A stretch of 34,373 nucleotides of DNA from a bacterium (GCA_021845615.1 JAJZVP010000010.1:1-34373), one strand, 5' to 3'; positions 1-8,535 are shown, numbered from the stretch's first letter. Notes: generated from the letters alone by a model not told the origin. Numbers and translations are program-made.

Positions 1-50
1 GAAAATCGGGAGGGAGGGAGTTGCATCGTGTGCTATACTCCCCAACCGTC

Positions 51-127
51 GGGCCATTAGCTCAGTTGGTTAGAGCGCATGCTTGATAAGCATGAGGTCC
101 CTGGTTCGAGACCAGGATGGCCCACCA
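51..127 (+). tRNA. tRNA-Ile (GAT), CCA encoded
   Basis: GGGCCAT/ATGGCCC acceptor stem, anticodon loop TTGATAA, T-loop GGTTCGAGACC, 3' ACCA. Confidence 0.97.
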
Positions 128-654
128 AGTCAAATACCCCGCATGCTTCGCGGTTTTTTTCTTTTTCCGTGGCCTTTTTCGCCTTTCTATGTGCACCCGC
201 GTTCGCCGTTTTGTCCCGGCGCCGCGGTCGCTTTCCGCTTGGCGGAGAATGTTCGACCCATGTACGGATAACAGACCCATCCTCACCCGGCGGACTTCAG
301 GCAAAAAGTTGTCGGATTTGCTCGATCGGGTCCGCGGCCTGGTTCGCTTGTGAGACCGATTCGATTCCCCCAATCGTCGCTTTGTATCAAGCACCGCTCG
401 AAAGCCACGGACGCCCGCGCATCCAAGCCGATATTCGCGATGAGTGACAGTGGACCAGTTCCAGAGCGTGGTTCGAGAGAAGGAAGGACCATGATTTCAG
501 GAAAACGAGAGCGCTGACAATCTGAATACTCATAACATCGTGCTCGCAGTCCGTTCGCTCACATCGGAATAGCCACGGTATGTTGGCCGTTCGGGCCGAT
601 GGAGCCATCGAAATAAAAAATGCACTCGCCAACCTTGAGGTTTTTTCACAACAG

Positions 655-1101
655 ATGAAGCTCAACAACATTATCCGCTCCGCGGTTTTCTCCATTGCTG
701 CACTTGCCATGTTCGGCGCGCTCTGCGCCCCGGCGCTCGCAGCCCAGTACAAACTCATGGTGGAGAACTACACGACGCAATCGTTTTCAATAACTACTTC
801 GCGTTCTTTTTGCATGCGATCGCCATTACCGGTGGGGACAATCCAACCACGTTCCAAACATGAATTCAGGATCGATACGGATTCAAACGGAGGATGCTCC
901 AATCCGTTTCTCGCTTCCGAACTCATTCTACAGTTCAATGAGGGCGATCATGTCATTCGTGTCGATCTCTCCAAGCGCACGCTATTACCTTGGGAAGCAT
1001 CGTCGTCCGACCGAAAAAACGTGCATCTTTTCACCGGGTTCGACGGCGTAACGATCGTCCTTGGGAACGATCCAAATATCGAGAGATACATGATCTACTA
1101 A
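655..1101 (+). CDS. Small secreted protein of unknown function
   Basis: Internal ATG at 655 of ORF 580..1101 gives a clear signal peptide (MKLNNIIRSAVFSIAALAMFGALCAPALAA). Confidence 0.6.
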   Translation: MKLNNIIRSAVFSIAALAMFGALCAPALAAQYKLMVENYTTQSFSITTSRSFCMRSPLPVGTIQPRSKHEFRIDTDSNGGCSNPFLASELILQFNEGDHVIRVDLSKRTLLPWEASSSDRKNVHLFTGFDGVTIVLGNDPNIERYMIY

Positions 1102-1156
1102 CGCGCAACAAATGAAACGGGCTGCTCTATCGGCAGCCCGTTTCATTTGTTGCGCG
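1102..1156. repeat. Perfect 24-bp inverted repeat with 7-nt loop
   Basis: CGCGCAACAAATGAAACGGGCTGC (1102-1125), TCTATCG, GCAGCCCGTTTCATTTGTTGCGCG (1133-1156). Confidence 0.95.
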
Positions 1157-1315
1157 GGCTGCGTCCACGGACGTGCGTAACTTCGCCGCGACGCCAAGTT
1201 GAGCGGCGAGTTTCTCGATCTTGCGCGTCGAGACGCCGCTGATGATCGCTTGGAGCACGAGCGCCCTGAGCTGGTGAAGATCGTCCCCTGGGGGTGCCGT
1301 CGACGAGGTTGTCAT
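1157..1315 (-). pseudogene. Possible remnant of IS256-family transposase
   Basis: Minus ORF 1127..1315 contains LRALVLQAIISGVSTRKIEKLAAQLG, resembling the conserved GVSTRxVxxLxxxLG stretch of IS256 transposases; no full-length ORF. Confidence 0.4.
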
Positions 1316-1468
1316 GAAGGGTGGAGTCGGGTACGATATTAGTCACCATCGGGCCTCCGTGTGATGCGGGCCCGGTTCCGTGGGTATTTTCCGCTTAGCG
1401 GAGAGCGGACGTTTGCTTGCCGAGGGACGCTGATATCCCTCGATACTGAAAGGGAGTTACCTGTATTC

Positions 1469-1954
1469 ATGAAGCGTTTCGCGCTCGTTCTCGTAAGTTG
1501 TCTGGCCGTGCTCGGGGGCGGACTCATGCCGACGCCGGCGTCGGCGGCGATCAACTACCACAACGGGTATATCAGTATCTTCAACCGCAGCTCCAAGCAC
1601 ACGCTCTACGTGTACGGCATCTGGCATTTCTTCGGCTTTCGTGGCGCGAAAATCGCCGGCTATAAAGAAATCCCTCCCGACGGGGAATACATTGCGAATG
1701 AGTGCTGTTATGCGGGAGGTTCCGGCTATGAAGTCGAGGCGTCATATTATCGCGATCAGGCGGAGTTCCCAGCACAGTATCCCAAATGGCGGTTCGTGAG
1801 CTATGCGATTGCCGATATGAAGTTGTGCAACCGCGCAGGGATCCCGTACGGCAAAGGCAAGGTCTGGTTCGAATCAGGGGACGTCGGCTACGGACCCGGG
1901 GGGATCGCGATTACCGGGTCGGCGTCGGAGGCGAGGAACCTGACGTGCGATTGA
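1469..1954 (+). CDS. Small secreted protein of unknown function
   Basis: Internal ATG at 1469 of ORF 1361..1954 gives a signal peptide (MKRFALVLVSCLAVLGGGLMPTPASAA). Confidence 0.65.
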   Translation: MKRFALVLVSCLAVLGGGLMPTPASAAINYHNGYISIFNRSSKHTLYVYGIWHFFGFRGAKIAGYKEIPPDGEYIANECCYAGGSGYEVEASYYRDQAEFPAQYPKWRFVSYAIADMKLCNRAGIPYGKGKVWFESGDVGYGPGGIAITGSASEARNLTCD

Positions 1955-2201
1955 GGTAAGCCGCTCATCCGGGGGCACCGGACGTGGCCTCGTCAGCTGA
2001 CGCCGGACTGCGCGAAGGCGTTGAGCGTGGACCGGATTGTTGTAGTTCTCCCACTCCGTCGGCTCCTTGCCGAACGCCTTATCAAGGTCGAGCATCGGCT
2101 TCTGCTTCCCTCGGTCTGCCATTATTTAGCGATCAGCTTGGGGATATACGACGACAGTTGCATCCCCTCGCGCCATCAACAACCTCAACACGAAGTCCCT
2201 G

Positions 2202-2230
2202 GAGCGAACGACCATTCGCTCGCTTTTTTT
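2202..2230 (+). terminator. Rho-independent terminator
   Basis: GAGCGAA-cgacca-TTCGCTC followed by GCTTTTTTT. Confidence 0.65.
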
Positions 2231-2246
2231 GCGTTTGAATCAAAAG

Positions 2247-2274
2247 TTTGAATCAAAAACACTCCGGGTATGCT
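2247..2274 (+). promoter_or_regulatory. Candidate sigma70-like promoter for the DUF4382-like gene
   Basis: TTTGAA (2247-2252), 16-nt spacer, TATGCT (2269-2274); overlaps a tandem 13-bp repeat GTTTGAATCAAAA (2233-2245, 2246-2258). Confidence 0.35.
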
Positions 2275-2316
2275 CCCCACTGCGGAGCGACCGCTCGCGC
2301 CGCCTAGGAGGAACAC

Positions 2317-3246
2317 ATGAAACTTGGAGCACTCGCACTTTCGCTCACCTTTGCCCTCGCCGCCTGCGGAGGTGGGAGCGGCGGCGGCACCGGCGCTATG
2401 CCGACATCGGGCACGTCGCAGCTCTCGGTCGCGATGATCGACGCACCGATTCAAATGAACGGCATTACCGTGACCGCCGTCAATCTCGGGATCGACAAAG
2501 TTGAGGCCGTCGGCAACGGCAACGCCGCGACCGTGCTGCAGGCGTACTCGTCGCCGAACGTCGTCAATATTCTGAATTACACCTCGGCTGCGAACGCGCT
2601 GAATTTCTCCGGCACGATCCCGGCTGGAAATTACCAACAGATCCGTCTGCTGCTCGATACCGCGACCACTACCATTTCGTACACGCAGAACGGCACCGCC
2701 TACACCGACGTCCCCTTGACCGTCCCCAGCGCGACGCAAGGAGGCTTCGGAAACGCAACCTCCACCGATCCCGGTGACGGCGCCGGGACGGCCGGCGTGA
2801 AGGTGAACGTCTCCCTTAACGCTCAGGCCGGCAATACGTACGGCTTCGTCCTCGATTTTAACGCCGACCAATCGATCGTCGAAACCGGGAGCGGCAATTT
2901 CATGATGACGCCCGTGATCGTCGCAACGGCGGTCGCTCAATCGGGATCGATCTCGGGAACGGTACTCAACCAAGCCGGTTCCCCCGTCGTCGGCGCGGAG
3001 GTTGAAGCCACCCAGAATGGGACGGTCGTCAACGCGGGCGTGACCGACACCAACGGGAACTTCACCATCGATGCGCTCCCGGCGGGCAGCTATACGCTGA
3101 TCGTCGAGAATAGCTACACGACGCAAGCGGGAGCTCAGGTCACCGCCACCGGCTACGATGCCTCGGTCGGCCTCTCGCTCACCGTATCGACGAGCGTGAC
3201 GGTTACCGCAGGGCAGAACGCGACGGTGACGACGATCGTCGACTAG
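2317..3246 (+). CDS. Lipoprotein, DUF4382-like domain plus carboxypeptidase regulatory-like domain
   Basis: TAGGAGGAA ribosome-binding site, lipobox LAAC, SQLSVAMIDAPIQMNGITVTAVNLGIDKVEA motif, C-terminal SISGTVLNQAGSPVVGAEV. Confidence 0.85.
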   Translation: MKLGALALSLTFALAACGGGSGGGTGAMPTSGTSQLSVAMIDAPIQMNGITVTAVNLGIDKVEAVGNGNAATVLQAYSSPNVVNILNYTSAANALNFSGTIPAGNYQQIRLLLDTATTTISYTQNGTAYTDVPLTVPSATQGGFGNATSTDPGDGAGTAGVKVNVSLNAQAGNTYGFVLDFNADQSIVETGSGNFMMTPVIVATAVAQSGSISGTVLNQAGSPVVGAEVEATQNGTVVNAGVTDTNGNFTIDALPAGSYTLIVENSYTTQAGAQVTATGYDASVGLSLTVSTSVTVTAGQNATVTTIVD

Positions 3247-3260
3247 CGGAACGATTCGCA

Positions 3261-3329
3261 GGCATCCCTCGTAACCGGTCGTTTCTCGCAGGCGCTGCGA
3301 GGAAGCCGAGCAAAGGTACGAGGGATGCC
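3261..3329. repeat. Nested inverted repeat: 13-bp outer stem, 6-bp inner hairpin
   Basis: GGCATCCCTCGTA (3261-3273) / TACGAGGGATGCC (3317-3329); inner CTCGCA (3285-3290) / TGCGAG (3296-3301). Confidence 0.9.
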
Positions 3330-4323
3330 CGCACGTCCGTTTCTCTGGCGCGCTCTCTCGCCCGCGATGTTCGCCATCGTGCCCCGCATGCAAAACTTCA
3401 TGCGCGCGCCCTCGTTCAAGCCATTCAAACGCTGGTGGTATCGTTGCTTCGCGGATCCCTATACGAACCTCCGCAACGAGCCCCTGGAGGTGACCGCGGT
3501 TTTCGGCGCGCGTTTTCGCGCCCGCCTCAGTGGCGTCGTTCAACGGAGCCTCTTTCACTTCGGCGTCTTCGAACCGAACCTCACCGCTTTTCTCTCCGAG
3601 CGCCTTCGCCCCGGCGACACGTTCGTCGACGTTGGCGCCAACGTTGGATACTTCACGCTTCTCGCTTCGAAACTCGTCGGAGACTCCGGGCGGGTCGTCG
3701 CGATCGAAGCCTCGCCCGCCACTTTCGCAGCGCTCAACGAAAACATCGTTCGCAATGAGGCGTGCAACGTACGAACCGCAAACGTGGCGGCGTACGATTG
3801 CGAAACGACGCTGCCGATCTATCACTTACCGGATGAAGAATTCACCAGCGGGGCGAGCGTGGTTCGCGCCATCGGCCCGCAGGAAGCCGCCATTCCGGCG
3901 CGACCGCTGCCGAGCATTATGACGGAGACGGAACGCGCGTCGGCGCGCGTCATTAAGATCGATGTCGAGGGGGCCGAGGAGCGCGTCGTCGAGGGATTGC
4001 TCGGCGCGACGCATTCGTTGCGCGAGGACGTGGAGATCGTCGTCGAGGTGCTTCCCGAATCCTATCGCTCGGTTATCGCCAAACTCGGCGAATGCGGGTT
4101 CGTCGCATCGGTTCTGAAAAACCCATTGGATCCGCTCGCCGACGCAGCGGGATCGACGGAGCTCGAAGCGATCGCTCCCTCCGCCTCCCCCGAACGCTTC
4201 ACGATGGCGCACGGGGTTCTCTATCTGGTCTTTGCACGAGCGCGCGTGAACGGAAAAATGGTGGAGACGACAGGAATCGAACCTGCGACATCCTGCTTGC
4301 AAAGCAGGCGCTCTACCAACTGA
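3325..4323 (+). CDS. FkbM family methyltransferase
   Basis: FVDVGANVGYFTLLASKLVG SAM-binding motif, IKIDVEGAEERVVEG motif; 3' end reads antisense through tRNA-Ala. Confidence 0.85.
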   Translation: MPARPFLWRALSPAMFAIVPRMQNFMRAPSFKPFKRWWYRCFADPYTNLRNEPLEVTAVFGARFRARLSGVVQRSLFHFGVFEPNLTAFLSERLRPGDTFVDVGANVGYFTLLASKLVGDSGRVVAIEASPATFAALNENIVRNEACNVRTANVAAYDCETTLPIYHLPDEEFTSGASVVRAIGPQEAAIPARPLPSIMTETERASARVIKIDVEGAEERVVEGLLGATHSLREDVEIVVEVLPESYRSVIAKLGECGFVASVLKNPLDPLADAAGSTELEAIAPSASPERFTMAHGVLYLVFARARVNGKMVETTGIEPATSCLQSRRSTN

Positions 4324-4334
4324 GCTACGTCCCC
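4262..4334 (-). tRNA. tRNA-Ala (TGC)
   Basis: Minus strand GGGGACGTAGCTCAGTTGGTAGAGCGCCTGCTTTGCAAAGCAGG...CGTCTCCA; anticodon TGC. Confidence 0.96.
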
Positions 4335-4450
4335 ATTGCGGCGCTCGTGGGTTGGCCCCGATAGCCGGAAACTCCTGTGCGGAGTCGAGAAGATTTACGC
4401 TCGCTCGAAGGACTCTGGAGCCCCGGCGTGAAGAGAAGGCGCCGCACCTT

Positions 4451-4526
4451 GGGGGCATAGCTCAGTTGGTAGAGCATCACGCTGGCAGCGTGAGGGTCAG
4501 GAGTTCGAGTCTCCTTGCCTCCACCA
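4451..4526 (+). tRNA. tRNA-Ala (GGC), CCA encoded; integration target
   Basis: GGGGGCA/TGCCTCC acceptor stem, anticodon loop CTGGCAG, 3' ACCA. Confidence 0.97.
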
Positions 4527-4538
4527 AGAAACGCCCGA
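4504..4538 (+). repeat. Left attachment repeat (attL), 35 bp
   Basis: TTCGAGTCTCCTTGCCTCCACCAAGAAACGCCCGA, identical to 13944-13978. Confidence 0.95.
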
Positions 4539-4560
4539 CATTCAGGGCGTTTTTCTTTTC
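4531..4560 (+). terminator. Terminator of tRNA-Ala(GGC), inferred to be supplied by the element
   Basis: ACGCCC-gacattca-GGGCGT followed by TTTTCTTTT. Confidence 0.85.
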
Positions 4561-4573
4561 TCAAGGTCAAAGT

Positions 4574-4590
4574 GTTGCCATTCCGTTGCC
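4574..4590 (+). promoter_or_regulatory. Candidate integrase arm-type site, left end
   Basis: GTTGCCATTCCGTTGCC; 16/17 identical to 13820-13836 at the opposite end. Confidence 0.6.
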
Positions 4591-4682
4591 GTAGGTGGGG
4601 GTCATGGCACCTGCGCCGCCCGTAAGGCAGTGAACCAGCCTAGCAGCGGGGAATATCCCGCAAATAGTGGTAACCTGGAATT

Positions 4683-4877
4683 GTGAAACAGCCGCCCCCG
4701 CCCAATCCGTTCGTCGAGTTATTCCGCACGCTCGTCAACAATCGCGCGCCGGAACTCGTTCAATTTGTCGAAGAGCAGACCGAGAGAGAGCAAGCAATAC
4801 GCCATCGTGGCGCGACATTAAGGCAAGAAGTTGAGCGAGCGGCAATTGCCTCCGGCGACCGACGTCGCACTGAATGA
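4683..4877 (+). CDS. Small hypothetical protein (64 aa), cargo
   Basis: GTG-start ORF rich in Glu/Arg, overlapping the next ORF by 47 nt. Confidence 0.5.
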   Translation: MKQPPPPNPFVELFRTLVNNRAPELVQFVEEQTEREQAIRHRGATLRQEVERAAIASGDRRRTE

Positions 4878-5700
4878 TTACCTTTACCTAGACCGAGACC
4901 GCATCGCTGCGTATCATACGCAGCTACGTGGCTCGGGAACCCCTCTCCAGTCAAAGTTCACGCAGAGCTTTAAAGAATCGTCCGAGAAATCCGGCGAAGC
5001 GAGCGCGCACTTCATCAAGGGCGGTATTCGGGGGGAGGTAGAGTCGACCGATGGGACGGAGCGAACGTTCGATCAATCATGGCCGATGATAATGGCCACG
5101 ATCGCTGAATTGTACGATCGTGGATGGGTTCGCAAGACCGCACTCGGTGTTCCGGTCGGAAGTTTGATCGAGCAAACGGGTTTGCTTCAAGTCGTCGACT
5201 TACGTGTGATGCGTGAGCTGTGGTCGCCCATAACTAAGTTGCTTGCACGAGGACAGCAGAGCAAAGCAAAGATTCCGACCAGGTCAGTGCTTTCCAACAT
5301 GGCGGAGTTCGCCAAGTACATACCGCATCCAATGGTGGCCCAGATGATTACCAATCCTGAGGATAAGCCTTTTGAGTTTGGGGAGTCGTCGTTGGTCGGA
5401 TGGGGACTTCTTGACACCAAAAACATTCTCGGAAATGCTGATGCTTTTGCGTTGATGAACGGTGGCCTGTTTGGCGGGCTCTACTCGATGATCGCGGTGC
5501 TCGACATCGGAGCCAATTCGGAGGCAGCACCATTCGTCGACCCCTTCGAAAATTGGGAAGTCAACAACTCATTTGAAATGATGCTTGGAATGCAACAGTA
5601 CATTCGCAGCATTTTCGGTCGCCCCAATTACGCTAACGGAGTAACGCCGCTGGCTATCTATCGGGCGCTGCCCCATGACGTAGGCGATGGTGAACCCTAG
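4831..5700 (+). CDS. Cargo protein of unknown function (289 aa), possibly DUF6414-like
   Basis: TTG start; N-terminal LNDYLYLDRDRIAAYHTQL; family assignment is from memory and tentative. Confidence 0.75.
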   Translation: MSERQLPPATDVALNDYLYLDRDRIAAYHTQLRGSGTPLQSKFTQSFKESSEKSGEASAHFIKGGIRGEVESTDGTERTFDQSWPMIMATIAELYDRGWVRKTALGVPVGSLIEQTGLLQVVDLRVMRELWSPITKLLARGQQSKAKIPTRSVLSNMAEFAKYIPHPMVAQMITNPEDKPFEFGESSLVGWGLLDTKNILGNADAFALMNGGLFGGLYSMIAVLDIGANSEAAPFVDPFENWEVNNSFEMMLGMQQYIRSIFGRPNYANGVTPLAIYRALPHDVGDGEP

Positions 5701-5718
5701 ACTATCGCTGCGCGTCTT

Positions 5719-6903
5719 TTAGCCGCCGGCAGCGATCCGTTCCATCCGTGCGCCGAGGCGGTCCGTCGCATCGTGCTTCACGTCATCGAAGGCGTGGGAG
5801 TAGATGCTCAGGGTGATCGTCGCGGATTCGTGGCCGAGGACGCCCGCGACGGTTACGGCGTCGCTGCCGTTGGCGATGAGATGCGACGCCGCGGTATGCC
5901 GCGTGTCGTGGAGCCGCTGCGTCGAGATGCCCGCAACGCGCGCGATCCGCCCGAACGCCTTCGTTGCCGCCATCGGCGTTACACGCTCGCCAAGCTCGTT
6001 CGTGAACACGGCACCCGAATCGACGTAAAGACCAACCGGAGCGCGCAGCCGTTCCTCTGCCTGCATCACCCGCTGCCGATGTAAGGCGTCGAGCGCCCAG
6101 GCCGACAGGCCGATTACGCGCTCGCGATGAGTCTTCGTGTCTTTCAGTTCGATTCGGCCCTTCGTCTGCGACAGCGATCGCCGGATGCGAACCTTGCGCG
6201 CATCTACCTGCACGTCTTCCCATGAAAGGCCGCACAATTCACCGCGCCGTGCGCCGGTAGCCAGTGCCAAGATGATGAAGGAGCGCCAGCGCGTCGGTTC
6301 CGCCGCCGCAAGCAGGCTACGAACCTCATCGTCGTTCAATGCAGTTCCGGCGTATCCCGAAGTCGTCGGTCTCGACGGTTTCGCCGCCTTCACGTCGCAG
6401 ACGTTGCGCCCGATATATTCGAGCCCGATGGCAAGCGAAAGCGCCGCGTGGAGCAGCCCGTAGACGTTATGAACAGTCTTCGGGGACAGGGGCTTCTTCC
6501 GCCGTCCTATCGTCGCCGCAAGCTCGTTTCTCCAGGCTGCGATGGTCGCAGGTTGGAGCTTCGAGAGCACGATGGACCCTAGCTTCGGCTCGATGTAGCG
6601 CTTCGATTTTAGCGTGTACGTCTCGATCGTCGCCGCCGTGTGGTGCTCGGGGTCGGATTTGCAGTAATCGAGGTATTCCGCCATCATCTGCCCGATGGTC
6701 AGAGATTTGGTAGCGACGTTGTGGCCCTTATCGCGCGCGGTTAACGCCTCGCGCTCTGCTTGCTCCGCCTCGTCGCGCGTCCCGTAAGTGCCGATGGTCT
6801 TCCGGGCGCGCTTCCCGCCTTCGCCTTGAATGTCGACAACGACGGTGTAGCGATGCTTCCCATTCTTGCGTGCTCGGACGCTCTTTCGCTTGTAGATGCT
6901 CAC
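5719..6903 (-). CDS. Tyrosine recombinase / site-specific integrase
   Basis: ATGARRGELCGLSW (Arg), LHDTRHTAAS (HxxR), LGHESATIT, IYSHAF (Tyr); N-terminal arm-binding-like domain. Confidence 0.96.
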   Translation of the reverse strand: MSIYKRKSVRARKNGKHRYTVVVDIQGEGGKRARKTIGTYGTRDEAEQAEREALTARDKGHNVATKSLTIGQMMAEYLDYCKSDPEHHTAATIETYTLKSKRYIEPKLGSIVLSKLQPATIAAWRNELAATIGRRKKPLSPKTVHNVYGLLHAALSLAIGLEYIGRNVCDVKAAKPSRPTTSGYAGTALNDDEVRSLLAAAEPTRWRSFIILALATGARRGELCGLSWEDVQVDARKVRIRRSLSQTKGRIELKDTKTHRERVIGLSAWALDALHRQRVMQAEERLRAPVGLYVDSGAVFTNELGERVTPMAATKAFGRIARVAGISTQRLHDTRHTAASHLIANGSDAVTVAGVLGHESATITLSIYSHAFDDVKHDATDRLGARMERIAAGG

Positions 6904-7595
6904 TTCGCTTCCTCTGCATGGGACAAGATTCGGGAGACGGTCATCGTGCCGCAGCCAACCTCCTTTGCGATCTTGCGAAGCGATAGACCGCGAGCCTTTG
7001 CATCAAGAATAGCGTCGCGGATCGCCGCGTGGTTCTCTGCGCCACGGGCTTTCGCTACGGCGCCTGCGTTCCGCGCGCCCCGCTTGCGCGCTTCATCAGT
7101 GAGGTTGCCCGGATTGCCGAGCTTCACGCCGCGCGCCTTCGCCGCTGCCAGCGCTGCCTTCGTGCGGACGCTGATCTTTTGTGCCTCTTCCTCGGCCATA
7201 CTCGCCTTGATATGGAGTACGAAGGTGTCGTCATTCGCTGCATCCACGCAGATGAATGGCGTCCCCTGCTTGATGAGGCCCGAGATGAAGTGAACGTCGC
7301 GAGCAAGGCGGTCGAGCTTGGCAATCAAGACCACGCCGCGCTCTCTGCGGGCCTTAGCAAAGGCTCGGGCAAGCTCAGGGCGATCCGCGCGCCTGCCGCT
7401 CTCGACCTCGGTGAAGGCTTGGCCGAGCGCGAGGCCGTGCTGGGTGCAGAAAGCCTCGACGGCCGCCTGCTGCGCCTCAAGGCCGAGCCCGGAGCGCCCC
7501 TGTTTCTGTGTGCTCACCCGGTAGTACGGAATGGCGACTGAGTTCTCGTAAGCGATCATATGCATACTGTACCATAGCCTTAGATGTTCGTTCAA
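6900..7595 (-). CDS. Serine recombinase (resolvase/invertase type)
   Basis: AIPYYRVSTQKQGRSGLGLEAQQ, LIAKLDRLARDV, C-terminal HTH LSLRKIAKEVGCGTMTVSRIL; ATGA overlap with the integrase; true start may be 7559 or 7565. Confidence 0.93.
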   Translation of the reverse strand: MNEHLRLWYSMHMIAYENSVAIPYYRVSTQKQGRSGLGLEAQQAAVEAFCTQHGLALGQAFTEVESGRRADRPELARAFAKARRERGVVLIAKLDRLARDVHFISGLIKQGTPFICVDAANDDTFVLHIKASMAEEEAQKISVRTKAALAAAKARGVKLGNPGNLTDEARKRGARNAGAVAKARGAENHAAIRDAILDAKARGLSLRKIAKEVGCGTMTVSRILSHAEEAK

Positions 7596-7623
7596 GGTAT
7601 TGGGACATTAAAGAGGCGGTGAC

Positions 7624-8535
7624 CTAGGCGGAGGTTGGCCGGAGCCGCCGCGCCGCTTCGAGGTCGGCGAGCGCGCGGCTAACCTGCCGATCCAGTCGGC
7701 GCTCGGCATCTTCGAGGATGCGCCCGACCTCTGCGCCGCATATCCAGTGAGCCGCCGTTTCCTCAGTGACAAGCAGAAGCGTTTGTGGAATCGCCGCTGC
7801 ATAAACTCTAGCGGCGCGCTCGCGCGCATTTTCGAGCTCGCGCCTATAGTGTGCAACCTGCTCCATAATCCAACACAAAAACTCGTAAGACGTTTCGGCC
7901 GGGTATAGTGGCTTGAATACGTCGCGGATCCCTGCGGCGATCTCCGCGACGCGCTTACGTGATGCTTTGCCGTGCTCTGGGAATAGGTCCCAAAAGTGAT
8001 CGGGCAAGTCGTTTCGCTCGCTCGTCGCCGCTCTCAGATAGACGTCGGCAAGCCACTTCGCCGCTGCGTCGAGGTCTTCGGAGGTCATACGTTCGCAGGA
8101 AGCGAGACGGAACATGGCGTCACTCTGGCGTTCGTGATCCGCTACGGCTTGCGCGGCGTCTTCGAGCGCCTTTCGCCTAAACTCCGCCTCCTCCGCAAAT
8201 CGGTTGAGGTGCGCCTGTTCGTAGCGTCGCGCGCGACGTGATCGCCAAAGGGCGCTAACTATTCGCTCGGCAAAGGCCATTTCGAGTGCGTTCTGCACGT
8301 CGAGCGCCGCGACGATCGCTCGGGCGAACCGCAAGTAGTCATCGCGGTCCTCGCCTTTGATAAGCACAGCGTCCGCGTAGATGCCATGCCGCAGGCTATT
8401 GAGTGCCGCGCGGCGCTTTCCGGCGGGCGTTTTCGGCCCGCTCGTCTTTCTCTCGGGAAACGAACCGGCCGGTGCCCCATAGCCATCGGCACGAATCGAC
8501 GTCGCTACCGCGAGCAGTTTATCGTTTTCGGTCAT
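7624..8535 (-). CDS. Hypothetical protein with SGPKTPAGKRRAALNSLRHG motif
   Basis: N-terminal SGPKTPxGK...N-LRHG motif; ATGA overlap with upstream ATPase gene. Confidence 0.75.
   Translation of the reverse strand: MTENDKLLAVATSIRADGYGAPAGSFPERKTSGPKTPAGKRRAALNSLRHGIYADAVLIKGEDRDDYLRFARAIVAALDVQNALEMAFAERIVSALWRSRRARRYEQAHLNRFAEEAEFRRKALEDAAQAVADHERQSDAMFRLASCERMTSEDLDAAAKWLADVYLRAATSERNDLPDHFWDLFPEHGKASRKRVAEIAAGIRDVFKPLYPAETSYEFLCWIMEQVAHYRRELENARERAARVYAAAIPQTLLLVTEETAAHWICGAEVGRILEDAERRLDRQVSRALADLEAARRLRPTSA

Noticed and set aside
21-39. Promoter for tRNA-Ile from TTGCAT and TATACT
   Set aside because: TATACT is plausible but TTGCAT is only 7 nt upstream, so the pair is not a valid -35/-10 combination; the true -35 is probably outside the window
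1874-2122. Minus ORF MADRGKQKPMLDLDKAFGKEPTEWENYNNPVHAQ...
   Set aside because: Start looks protein-like but the rest overlaps the 3' end of the plus-strand secreted-protein gene; no recognisable family
2185-3825. 546-aa minus-strand ORF
   Set aside because: Opposite the well-supported DUF4382-like lipoprotein and FkbM genes; Arg/Gly-rich composition typical of high-GC shadow ORFs
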